Positions 34,031-41,816 of a stretch of DNA of 64,000 bases are shown piece after piece. The DNA is taken from NCBI RefSeq assembly GCF_003002825.1, contig NZ_PVTE01000002.1, positions 328,926-392,925 of the forward strand, read 5' to 3'. The DNA comes from Spirosoma oryzae (GTDB lineage Bacteria; Bacteroidota; Bacteroidia; Cytophagales; Spirosomataceae). Position 1 is the stretch's first letter. Each line of letters begins with the position of its first letter. A model generated the notes under the pieces. The model did not search any database, was not told the origin of the DNA, and saw only the letters and a list, made by a program, of their open reading frames with translations. A program made the position numbers and the translations under genes.

Positions 34031-35011
34031 TTAATCTAGTTGTCCTTTATAGCCTGACTGCTCAAAAATTTGCCGGGCATCGGCGTTCTGCATCAGTTCC
34101 CGGATGCCTACGCTTCGTTTGTCGTAATAGGCACTGACGATACGCCAGCCTACCCAACGACCAATAGCCCCCGGTGCAGACCGTCCGATCTCGGCCGTGA
34201 AGGGCCGTTCGTTCATGTACCGCTGCTTGATTGCCGGGCTCGTCTGATACAGCAGCCGCTCGTCAATGAAATGACCCCAGACAATGTCCTGCGCGTTAAA
34301 CGTTTCGGTCAGTTGCTTGTCTGTATAGCCGATGATCAGACTATCAGGAACGGCTTCTTTGCTGGGCAACATGGTCCGCGTGAAGACATAGCCTTTACCG
34401 TAGTAGATCATGTCGGCCAGCAGCGTCTGATCGGTACGGTTAGTCGCATTATACCGGTCCGATATAGCGAAGATAACAGCTGGCACTATGTATTCCGGCT
34501 GATACCGGCGTAGAATGTATTGAGGAAACGTTGGACCTACCGGACGATACTTCGATTTGGGACCGGCGAAATAGTCGATTCCGATAATAACCAGGCTGTC
34601 GTTGACAATCAGGTCAGGCCCCATAAAGCCTGTCGCAATCGTTTCGACGTGGGGGGCCTTGAAGTCCGGGAAGTCTTTTTTGATATTGGCGAAGGCGTCG
34701 GCGAGCTGGGTGCGCAATTCACTAAAGTCACCGTACTCATCCTGTAGTTGCTTGTTGAAATCCTGCAAAGCCGGATTGTTGACCCGGTCAGTCAATTCCC
34801 GGACGAGGGCCGTATCATTACCGGCCTGGTTCGCGTTAAAATACAATTGAGCGACGGCGGGATGCTGATTCAGGAAGGCGCGGACGTCGTCGGCCGATTT
34901 GGCGGCAAACAGTTGCTGATCGAGCCGAACAACCGACACGTCATCGGGTTTTGAGCATGAACACAGCCATAACCCGCAAAATAGCCCGAGCAGGGCAACG
35001 CGTATTTGCAT
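34031..35011 (-). CDS. gldB: gliding motility lipoprotein GldB
   Basis: A 326-residue lipoprotein with signal peptide and lipobox WLCSC. The family-specific C-terminal pattern GAIGRWVGWRIVSAYYDK is present, together with central TGFMGPDLIVNDSLVIIGID and DYFAGPKSKYRP segments. GldB is required for gliding and linked to the type IX secretion machinery in Bacteroidota. The role in this organism is inferred. ATG at 35011; a GTG at 35020 adds three residues. It is divergent from the PorT-like barrel and followed by the ABC exporter. Confidence 0.92.
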   Translation of the reverse strand: MQIRVALLGLFCGLWLCSCSKPDDVSVVRLDQQLFAAKSADDVRAFLNQHPAVAQLYFNANQAGNDTALVRELTDRVNNPALQDFNKQLQDEYGDFSELRTQLADAFANIKKDFPDFKAPHVETIATGFMGPDLIVNDSLVIIGIDYFAGPKSKYRPVGPTFPQYILRRYQPEYIVPAVIFAISDRYNATNRTDQTLLADMIYYGKGYVFTRTMLPSKEAVPDSLIIGYTDKQLTETFNAQDIVWGHFIDERLLYQTSPAIKQRYMNERPFTAEIGRSAPGAIGRWVGWRIVSAYYDKRSVGIRELMQNADARQIFEQSGYKGQLD

Positions 35012-35050
35012 GAAAATCACCGGTTTTCTATATTGAAAACGTACAAAATT

Positions 35051-35932
35051 ATGAAAAAAGTTGCAGGGTTCGGGCTCATTTCATTGCTTCTGCTGAGTGC
35101 GCTCAGTCAGGCGCAGACTAAGTCACCGGCCCTCTACCGGTTGAAAACGAAAGAATCCAGCGTTACTGAGCGACGATTTCGAAAAATTCTCGGCGATAAT
35201 TATGACGGGCAGGATCAGAACCGGCGCGACTACGAGGATGACCGCAAACGGCGCCGTCGGCGGCAAACTACCGGCCTGAACGACGAAACAGGCCCAGACT
35301 ACGCCCGCCCGACTCACCTCATCGAAATGGGACTTCGCTTCGCCCCGCACCTCGACCTAAACACGGCCGATGGCTCGGGGTCGTACTTAGGTTTTCGGAA
35401 CAATGGCGCGGGCATGCGGTTCAGCGTCGGCCCAACGCTCGACTACTATTTTTTCAAGGATCGCTACGCCTTCAGCACCGGCTTGTGGTATACGGTGAAA
35501 CGATCAGGTTTTCAGATGCCGGGGACGTTCGGGCAGTCGCGGTTCAATCCAAATTTACCCGAGCAGGAATCGACTTATAATCTTCAGTATCTCCAATTGC
35601 CGGTTACGGTGAAACTGTTTGCCAATGACATTGCGCCGGGCGTACGACTCTACGTACAAACAGGGGGGCTGCTGAGTTTGAAGCTAGCCGAGAAAGCGCA
35701 GGACAAAGCCCGGAACGGTCTTTACCTGGCCGAAAGCGGTGGCGACCGGCGACAATACGGGTTCGGCGATATTGAGTTGCTGCTCGGTACGGGTGTGCAG
35801 TACAAGCTCAACCGCAACAACGCGCTCAACCTGGGTATCAGCTATCAACGCGGTCTGCTGAACGTTGCCCGTGGGCGGGAATTAGTATCCAAGAACCGGG
35901 TGGTATCGATTGACTTAGGATTCCAGTTTTGA
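35051..35932 (+). CDS. PorT-like outer-membrane beta-barrel protein
   Basis: A 293-residue exported protein. A signal peptide ending SQAQ is followed by a basic, charged region (DYEDDRKRRRRRQTTG near residues 57-72). The rest forms beta-strands typical of PorT-family barrels, with LIEMGLRFAPHLDLN, RFSVGPTLDYYFFKDRYAFS, LQYLQLPVTVKLF and the terminal VVSIDLGFQF. PorT itself is a type IX secretion protein, but the wider family is functionally diverse. The arginine-rich insertion is unusual for a secreted protein. It is divergent from gldB with only 39 bp between start codons. Confidence 0.82.
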   Translation: MKKVAGFGLISLLLLSALSQAQTKSPALYRLKTKESSVTERRFRKILGDNYDGQDQNRRDYEDDRKRRRRRQTTGLNDETGPDYARPTHLIEMGLRFAPHLDLNTADGSGSYLGFRNNGAGMRFSVGPTLDYYFFKDRYAFSTGLWYTVKRSGFQMPGTFGQSRFNPNLPEQESTYNLQYLQLPVTVKLFANDIAPGVRLYVQTGGLLSLKLAEKAQDKARNGLYLAESGGDRRQYGFGDIELLLGTGVQYKLNRNNALNLGISYQRGLLNVARGRELVSKNRVVSIDLGFQF

Positions 35933-35936
35933 TGGT

Positions 35937-36061
35937 TTTAAACACGGAGGTTTTAGAGGTTTCACAGAGTACACGGAGGAACAGAAATGTCGGGTTGAAA
36001 TCCGGTGCTTCTATTTATTCTCTGTTATCTCCGTGAAACCTCCGTGTTCTCTGTGTTTAAA
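35937..36061. repeat. palindromic repeat (CACGGAGGTTT type)
   Basis: Ends TTTAAACAC (35937-35945) and GTGTTTAAA (36053-36061) frame repeated CACGGAGG / CCTCCGTG and GTTTCAC / GTGAAAC blocks. The same repeat type occurs at 37975-38058. It lies between the PorT-like gene and hisF, which are convergent. Confidence 0.85.
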
Positions 36062-36064
36062 TCA

Positions 36065-36820
36065 TCAGATCCGCATCTCGACACCTTTACCGCTCAGATA
36101 GCCTTTCAGATCTGGAATATCGATTTCGCGGAAGTGGAAGATACTGGCAGCTAGTCCCGCGTCGGCTTTACCCGTTGTGAAGACATCAACGAAATGGTCC
36201 ATTGTACCGGCCCCGCCTGACGCGATGACGGGAATGTTGGCCGCACCGGAAATTTGCGCCGTCAACTCGATGGCAAAACCGGCTTTCGTACCGTCGGCAT
36301 CCATCGACGTCAGCAGCAGCTCGCCCGCCCCACGCTCCTCAACCTCCTTCGCCCAAGCGATCGTACGTAGTTCGGTTGGTTTACGACCGCCGTGCGTATG
36401 AACGATATGCTCCCCGTCGACGTAGCGTGTGTCGATGGCGACGACCACACACTGACTGCCAAATTCCAGCGCCAGTTCATTGACCAGGTCGGGATTCCGC
36501 ACTGCCGATGAATTGATCGAAATTTTATCGGCTCCCGCGTTCAGCAGCGCCGACACATCGGCCACCGACGAAATACCGCCCCCGACGGTGAACGGAATAT
36601 TGATCGTATGTGCGACATTCCTAACCAGTTCGATCAACGTTTTGCGCTCGTCGACGGTGGCCGTGATGTCCAGAAACACCAGTTCGTCAGCGCCCTGTTC
36701 GGCGTACATAGCAGCCAACGCCACGGGGTCGCCAGCATCGCGCAGATTCACAAAGTTGGTCCCTTTTACGGTGCGACCATCTTTTATATCAAGGCAGGGT
36801 ATGATTCGTTTTGTCAGCAT
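36065..36820 (-). CDS. hisF: imidazole glycerol phosphate synthase, cyclase subunit
   Basis: Makes imidazole glycerol phosphate and AICAR from PRFAR using ammonia from HisH. The 251-residue TIM barrel begins [20 protein letters not shown] with Asp11, and has [12 protein letters not shown] with the second catalytic aspartate. [10 protein letters not shown] and GLAASIFH complete the phosphate sites. Its start overlaps the GNAT stop by one base (TGATG). It is the last of hisH-hisA-GNAT-hisF on the minus strand. Confidence 0.97.
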   Translation of the reverse strand: MLTKRIIPCLDIKDGRTVKGTNFVNLRDAGDPVALAAMYAEQGADELVFLDITATVDERKTLIELVRNVAHTINIPFTVGGGISSVADVSALLNAGADKISINSSAVRNPDLVNELALEFGSQCVVVAIDTRYVDGEHIVHTHGGRKPTELRTIAWAKEVEERGAGELLLTSMDADGTKAGFAIELTAQISGAANIPVIASGGAGTMDHFVDVFTTGKADAGLAASIFHFREIDIPDLKGYLSGKGVEMRI

Positions 36821-37242
36821 CAGTAGCTGTCGATTAGTTTTCGTTGCATATACAGGTTTGGATCGTCAGGCAAAACGAAGCCAAACTGCTCATAGAGGGT
36901 GTGTGCATCTTTCGTGACCAGCGTCCAGCGCCGAAGTCCCTGCAAATCGGGGTAGTCGATGATGTATTGCACCAGCCGTTTCGACAACCCTTGCCCGCGC
37001 TGTTCTTTCGCCACGAATACGTCTGACAGGTACGCAAAGGTGGTATAGTCGGTAATGACGCGGGCAAAGCCAACCTGCCGATCATTGTTGTAAATACCAA
37101 AGCAGAGCGAGTTATCGATGGCTTTTTGTACCAGTTCCAACGGCATATTTTTCGCCCAGTACGACTCCTGACTTAGGAACTGATGAATAACCGTCAGATC
37201 AAGCCGCGATTTGTCGGTGCTGATTATGTAGTCGTTATCCAT
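36820..37242 (-). CDS. GNAT family N-acetyltransferase
   Basis: A 140-residue acetyl-CoA-dependent acetyltransferase. [20 protein letters not shown] holds the acyl-CoA binding loop Q/R-x-x-G-x-G/A. Earlier, [16 protein letters not shown] forms the central strands, and [13 protein letters not shown] closes the fold. The substrate is unknown. It begins two bases after hisA and overlaps hisF by one base, so it is firmly part of the histidine operon. No acetylation step exists in the known pathway, so it may act on an amino acid or simply ride with the operon. Confidence 0.92.
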   Translation of the reverse strand: MDNDYIISTDKSRLDLTVIHQFLSQESYWAKNMPLELVQKAIDNSLCFGIYNNDRQVGFARVITDYTTFAYLSDVFVAKEQRGQGLSKRLVQYIIDYPDLQGLRRWTLVTKDAHTLYEQFGFVLPDDPNLYMQRKLIDSY

Positions 37243-37244
37243 CG

Positions 37245-37967
37245 CTATGTAGTGGCAAACCGGCTCAGTTCTTTCAGCGTAACACGGCCTTCGTAAATCG
37301 CCTTACCGACGATGACGCCAAACAGGTTCATATCGGCCAGCGTTTCGATATCCGCCATATTGCTGACTCCCCCACTGGCAATGATGTTTAATTTGGGCAA
37401 TTGATCCTGCATGGTACGGTACAGGTCAAACGACGGGCCTTGCAGCAATCCGTCTTTTGCCACGTCGGTACTGATGACATACTGAATGCCTTTGTCGACC
37501 CAGTTCTGTACGAAATCGTAGACCCAGACATCGGTACCTTCTTCCCAGCCACTGACGGCGATTTTTTCGTTTTTCGCATCGGCCCCCAGAATAATCTTGT
37601 CGGAACCGTGCTGCGACAGCCACCGCTCCATCACGTCGGGCTGTTTCACGGCGATACTGCCACCGGTTATTTGTCTGGCTCCGCATTCGAAGGCGATCTG
37701 CAAATCTTCGTCGGACTGAACGCCACCGCCAAAGTCGACGTGCAGGCTGGTTTTTCCGGCAATCAGTTCCAGCACTTTCCAGTTGATAACGCGCTTCGCC
37801 TTGGCCCCATCGAGATCGACCAGGTGCAGCCGTGTCAGACCAGCGTCTTCGAACTGCTGGGCGACTTCCAGCGGTCGGGCGTTGTATTCTTTTTTCTGAC
37901 TGTAATCGCCCTGCGTCAGCCGGACAGCTTTACCGTCGATGAGATCAATAGCGGGGATGATATGCAT
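37245..37967 (-). CDS. hisA: ProFAR isomerase
   Basis: Isomerises ProFAR to PRFAR in histidine synthesis. The 240-residue TIM barrel starts MHIIPAIDLIDGKAVRL with catalytic Asp8. The second aspartate region is YVISTDVAKDGLLQGPS. Phosphate-binding loops are DFGGGVQS and IASGGVSN. Length is normal. A palindromic repeat (37975-38058) separates it from hisH upstream. Confidence 0.97.
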   Translation of the reverse strand: MHIIPAIDLIDGKAVRLTQGDYSQKKEYNARPLEVAQQFEDAGLTRLHLVDLDGAKAKRVINWKVLELIAGKTSLHVDFGGGVQSDEDLQIAFECGARQITGGSIAVKQPDVMERWLSQHGSDKIILGADAKNEKIAVSGWEEGTDVWVYDFVQNWVDKGIQYVISTDVAKDGLLQGPSFDLYRTMQDQLPKLNIIASGGVSNMADIETLADMNLFGVIVGKAIYEGRVTLKELSRFATT

Positions 37968-37974
37968 GGCTTTC

Positions 37975-38058
37975 TAAACACAGAGAAACAGAGGTTTTCA
38001 CGGAGAAAACAGAGTCTCTTACTTCCTCTGTGAAAACCTCCGTGACCTCTGTGTTAAA
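37975..38058. repeat. palindromic repeat (second copy of type at 35937)
   Basis: TAAACACAGAGAAACAGAGG at the left and its mirror ending CTCTGTGTTAAA at the right enclose a TTTTCACGGAG / CCTCTGTGAAAA core. Sequence type matches 35937-36061. It separates hisA and hisH. Confidence 0.85.
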
Positions 38059-38059
38059 T

Positions 38060-38647
38060 TTATAACCGTAAGAAGTTCTCAAGTATTCGCTGGCCGACGT
38101 TGCCGCTGATTTCGGCGTGGAACTGGGCCGCGTAGAAGTTGTCGCGGTGCAGCATCGCGCTGAAGGGCCGGCCGTATTCGCAGACAGCCGTAGTGTGTTC
38201 GCAAACGTCGGCGGCATAGCTATGGACGAAGTAAACGTAGTCGTTTTCCGTCAGACCAGCCGTCAGTGGGCTTTTCAGCGAATGGATGCTGTTCCAGCCC
38301 GTATGCGGCACTTTCAGGCCAACGTCGCCCGGTAGCCGACGAACGTCGATGTCGAAGATGCCCATGCAGGTAGCGTCGTTTTCTTCCGAGTGACGGCACA
38401 TCAGCTGCATACCCACGCAGGTACCCAACACCGGCTGTTTAAGCGACGGAATTAGCTTGTCGAGGCCGCGTTGCCGCAGGTACGCCATGGCCGTACTGGC
38501 TTCGCCCACGCCGGGGAAGATCACCTTGTCGGCCGAGCGGATTTCGGCTTCGTCGTCCGTAAGCAGGTAATTGGCACCCAGTCGGTCGAGGGCGTACATG
38601 ACCGACTGTACATTCCCCGCGTTGTATTTGATAATAACCGTTTTCAT
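38060..38647 (-). CDS. hisH: imidazole glycerol phosphate synthase, glutamine amidotransferase subunit
   Basis: Releases ammonia from glutamine for HisF. The 195-residue class I amidotransferase begins MKTVIIKYNAGN. The nucleophile cysteine is in LGTCVGMQLM. The histidine and glutamate of the triad are in AAQFHAEISG. PGVGEAS is the oxyanion region. An upstream in-frame extension to 38710 adds unrelated residues and is rejected. It is first in this part of the operon. Other his genes are not in the window. Confidence 0.96.
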   Translation of the reverse strand: MKTVIIKYNAGNVQSVMYALDRLGANYLLTDDEAEIRSADKVIFPGVGEASTAMAYLRQRGLDKLIPSLKQPVLGTCVGMQLMCRHSEENDATCMGIFDIDVRRLPGDVGLKVPHTGWNSIHSLKSPLTAGLTENDYVYFVHSYAADVCEHTTAVCEYGRPFSAMLHRDNFYAAQFHAEISGNVGQRILENFLRL

Positions 38648-38823
38648 AAAGCAAAAGCCCGGCTGATAAACCGGGCTTGGGTATGGCTGTGAGGAAAAAT
38701 CCAGAAACAATCGTACCGCCCGTCGCTAACGGCGGTGATGAACATAGGCAACTGTCTGGTAGTAACTCATGTAGCAAAAGTACCGGACGCAGGGCGCAAA
38801 ATCAACCGCTAGCCCGAAACTGG

Positions 38824-39177
38824 CTACGGTTCTATAGGTCGGATTCGTATCTTCTGAGGGGTAACCGTTGTAAAGTTACCGGTCAGATCATCGACACGCT
38901 CCGTCAGTAGTTTGATCAGGAGCTGCTTCATCGTCTCCGTTTCCTTAAACTGGTAACGAAGAAACACAACACTGATTCCCCGAACGTTATGTGCGAAGAC
39001 CCACTCGCCGAAGTCTTTATCTTCAGTCAGGATAATCCGAGCTGGTACGCGCGAGAGAAAAATTACCTCTTCATCCCGTATACCACTATTTGATTCGTTA
39101 ATTGAATAAACATCGATACCTCGTTCACGAATCGCTCGAATCAAGGCATGATCAATATTCTCGTCGGCGATAATCAT
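38824..39177 (-). CDS. DUF5615 PIN-like toxin
   Basis: A 117-residue PIN-like protein: MIIADENIDHALIRAIRERG gives the first acidic residues, and ILTEDKDFGEWVF the second, as in DUF5615. Members of this family pair with DUF433 antitoxins and are proposed ribonuclease toxins. The gene overlaps the upstream DUF433 gene by four bases (ATGA), the usual arrangement. Its activity here is not shown. The 176-bp stretch before hisH carries no gene. Confidence 0.82.
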   Translation of the reverse strand: MIIADENIDHALIRAIRERGIDVYSINESNSGIRDEEVIFLSRVPARIILTEDKDFGEWVFAHNVRGISVVFLRYQFKETETMKQLLIKLLTERVDDLTGNFTTVTPQKIRIRPIEP

Positions 39178-39407
39178 GCTGCGTTGAGCATAATAACTTC
39201 TTCACTCGCTAGCACATTCGACGCATATTGGAACACGGCTAATAGATCATCGAGTGTAAGCGTCGGATACATTGCCAGCAAATCGGTAGTAGTAGCCCCT
39301 TCCGAAAGTTTGCGTAGCAGCAACTCAACCGTAATGCGAGTACCTCGTATAACTGGTTTACCCAGCATAACCCGGTAATCGGCGTGAATGCGATCGGTAT
39401 AATTCAT
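39174..39407 (-). CDS. DUF433 antitoxin
   Basis: A 77-residue protein with IHADYRVMLGKPVIRGTRIT, LLLRKLSEGATTTDLLAMYP and TLDDLLAVFQYA, the DUF433 pattern (a winged-helix-like antitoxin). It is first in a two-gene unit, with the toxin overlapping by four bases. Confidence 0.88.
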   Translation of the reverse strand: MNYTDRIHADYRVMLGKPVIRGTRITVELLLRKLSEGATTTDLLAMYPTLTLDDLLAVFQYASNVLASEEVIMLNAA

Positions 39408-39445
39408 AGCTATGCAATGTAATCAGTAATCGAACTGTCTCAAAA

Positions 39446-39491
39446 AGCGGGATGCTATTTGTAGGGTCGTTTAAACAAATAGCATCCCGCT
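39446..39491 (-). terminator. terminator after the LLM oxidoreductase
   Basis: Perfect 16-bp arms AGCGGGATGCTATTTG (39446-39461) and its complement (39476-39491) with a 14-nt loop. A T-run follows on the minus strand. Confidence 0.88.
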
Positions 39492-39503
39492 GTTCGAGCC
39501 ACC

Positions 39504-40562
39504 TTATACAGTAACCGTTTCGACTGATGTCGACTGCAGGGCTTTGCGAACCGCCGGGGCGACTTTCGTCCCGAACAGTTCGATAGACCGTAGGTTTTGC
39601 TTATGCGAAATCAGATGACCACCAATCATCTGGCCCAGATAACGCGTGTTCTGAAACAGCTCGTGGAAATGCAGAATCTTGTCGATTACCTGCTGCGGAC
39701 TACCAACCATGAGCGGTCCGTATTTCCGCGTCTGCTCGTACTGCTCACGGCTGATGGGGGGCCAGCCCCGCTCCCGCCCAACCCGGTTCATCAACAGCTC
39801 ATAGGGTGGCCAGAACTCGTTCGATGCCTGCTGCGAATCGTCGGCGATGTAGAACTGCGAGTTGGCTGCCAGTTGTAGCTTAGTCACATCGTGGCCCGCC
39901 TGCGCAGCCGATTCCCGGTACAGATTTATGAATGGTACGAACCGTTCGGGTGTACCGCCTAACATGGCTACTGTCATCGGTAGATTAAGCCGACCCGCCC
40001 GAACCGCCGATGCGGGCGTACCACCCACGGCAATCCAGATCGGTAGTTTTTCCTGCAAGGGACGCGGGTAGATGCCAGCCTGTTTCAGCGGTGCCCGGAG
40101 CTTACCAGACCACGTAACTTTTTCACTTTCGTTGATAGCCAATAGCAGGTTTAGCTTCTCCGTAAACAACTCATTGTAGTCGCTCAGGTCGTAGCCAAAC
40201 AGCGGAAACGACTCGGTAAAGGAGCCTCGCCCAGCCAGAATCTCCGCCCGACCGTTCGAGATCAGATCCAGCGTAGCGAAATTCTGAAACGTGCGTACCG
40301 GATCGGCGGAACTCAGCACCGTTACCGCGCTCGATAGTCGGATGGTTTTGGTTTGAGCCGCAGCCGCAGCCAGTATCACTTCGGGAGCCGAGATAATAAA
40401 GTCGGGGCGGTGGTGCTCGCCCAGCGCAAACACGTCGAGCCCAACCTCGTCGGCCAGTTTTATTTCTTCCAGCAGGTCCTGCATCCGCTGATGCGCATTG
40501 ACGGCCTGCCCTGCTTTATTATCGGGATTTACCTCTCCGAAACTACTAATACCGAGTTCCAT
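39504..40562 (-). CDS. LLM class flavin-dependent oxidoreductase
   Basis: A 352-residue bacterial-luciferase-like flavoprotein. MELGISSFGEVNPDN at the start, VGLDVFALGEHHRPDF and LSSAVTVLSSADPVRTFQ are typical of the family. The TIM-barrel phosphate/FMN site is in AVGGTPASAVRAGR. The substrate cannot be told. Length is normal. It is separated from the toxin-antitoxin pair downstream by a strong terminator and from the DUF72 gene upstream by 78 bp. Confidence 0.9.
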   Translation of the reverse strand: MELGISSFGEVNPDNKAGQAVNAHQRMQDLLEEIKLADEVGLDVFALGEHHRPDFIISAPEVILAAAAAQTKTIRLSSAVTVLSSADPVRTFQNFATLDLISNGRAEILAGRGSFTESFPLFGYDLSDYNELFTEKLNLLLAINESEKVTWSGKLRAPLKQAGIYPRPLQEKLPIWIAVGGTPASAVRAGRLNLPMTVAMLGGTPERFVPFINLYRESAAQAGHDVTKLQLAANSQFYIADDSQQASNEFWPPYELLMNRVGRERGWPPISREQYEQTRKYGPLMVGSPQQVIDKILHFHELFQNTRYLGQMIGGHLISHKQNLRSIELFGTKVAPAVRKALQSTSVETVTV

Positions 40563-40640
40563 ATATTTCCAGAAGTATTAGATGTAGATACATCATTTTA
40601 ATTACTAACACAGTCGCTTTACAAAACGTGCCCGTATCCA

Positions 40641-41552
40641 TCAGAAGAGGCTTCCTTGTATGACTTTCGGTTGCAGAACAGGTTCACGCAGGTTAAGCCC
40701 GCAATGTTTGTTCAGTTCACGAACCCAATACAGAATCAACTCGGGCGCAGTGTCGTTGTCGGCCCCGCCGTGGATAAACAGGTAAGCCGTCTGTAGCCCT
40801 TTTTCAAACCACGTTTTCAGCCGCTGTATCCAGGCGTCCGTGCGGCTGTAATCGGTCGGGTGGCCTTCGTTGGCGATGAAGCGCAGGGTCAGGACTGGGC
40901 TGCTTAGTCCCATATGTAGTACGTCGCGCCGGCCCGCTACGTCGGTAATGACGACGTGCCGACGTAGCGCATGTAATCGTTCGAGCGTTTGCGACCAAAG
41001 CGCGGCTTTACTAAACCAGTCGGGATGTCGGAATTCAACGGCTACGTTCAGCTCGTCGGGCAAGTGTTTCAGGTAACTTTCCAGTAACGGCCACTTATCG
41101 GGGCCAAAATGGGGCGGCAGTTGCAGGAAACTCATACCCAGAAATTCTTCCAGTTGCAGCACCGCGTTGACAAACTCTTCGGTTTGTAATTCGGTCGCAA
41201 TCAGTTGCCGGTCGTGGCTAATCAGTTGTGGGAATTTGGGGCAGTAGGTAAAGCCGGGCGTCGCTTCAGTTTTCCACTTCTCGATCATCCCCGGCGTCGG
41301 AATCTGGTAGTGCGTCAGGTTCAGCTCGATGGTGTTGAATTGCCGGGTGTAGTGGTGCAGAAAGTCTTTCTCTTTTGCGTTTGTCGGATAGACTTTGCCG
41401 ACGTAATCTTTGTTGGCCCAGATCGGCCCACCGATGTGTACCTGCGGCCGAGCGGTAGGTTCAACGTCCGTCCAGACGCGCGCATTAAACGCATTTCCGG
41501 GCGGCAGCGCGAAGTTAACTGTGTCAAGATTAGGGGCTTTTCCAAATTCCAT
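40641..41552 (-). CDS. DUF72 domain protein
   Basis: A 303-residue soluble protein of the DUF72 (TIM-barrel-like) family of unknown function. Conserved pieces: HIGGPIWANKDYVGKVYP near residues 38-55, HHYTRQFNTIELNLTHYQIP, and VAVEFRHPDWFS. The middle FLGMSFLQLPPHFGPD is also typical. The ATG at 41552 is used; the frame extends upstream to 41624 with no family similarity. No neighbour hints at a role. Confidence 0.88.
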   Translation of the reverse strand: MEFGKAPNLDTVNFALPPGNAFNARVWTDVEPTARPQVHIGGPIWANKDYVGKVYPTNAKEKDFLHHYTRQFNTIELNLTHYQIPTPGMIEKWKTEATPGFTYCPKFPQLISHDRQLIATELQTEEFVNAVLQLEEFLGMSFLQLPPHFGPDKWPLLESYLKHLPDELNVAVEFRHPDWFSKAALWSQTLERLHALRRHVVITDVAGRRDVLHMGLSSPVLTLRFIANEGHPTDYSRTDAWIQRLKTWFEKGLQTAYLFIHGGADNDTAPELILYWVRELNKHCGLNLREPVLQPKVIQGSLF

Positions 41553-41776
41553 AGCCGTTGAGATGAAGTAACCTAGCAAGTAAAAATACGGCTCGTTTGT
41601 TTGAAAACCCATCGCTGACGGCACGCTATCCAGTCTTTAGGTGCAGGTTTACGTACTGTCTCCCAAACGAATGTTACACATTAGGAATGATTCCACTCGC
41701 GGTACCCGATAGCTCATTATACAGCCAGCAGCTACACGCAAATCGTCAGCCCGTCCGGTATTTCCCGCGACGGGCT

Positions 41777-41784
41777 TATTTTTG
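41777..41784 (+). promoter_or_regulatory. valS -7 promoter box
   Basis: TATTTTTG is a perfect match to TAnnTTTG, 32 bases before the valS ATG. No clear TTTG was found at the -33 position. Confidence 0.5.
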
Positions 41785-41816
41785 TCGTCTAATCGGGCAC
41801 AGCCCCGCCACAACGA

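Noticed and set aside
39174..39407. Part of the histidine operon
   Set aside because: The pair matches DUF433/DUF5615 toxin-antitoxin and is separated from hisH by 176 bp; no link to histidine synthesis.
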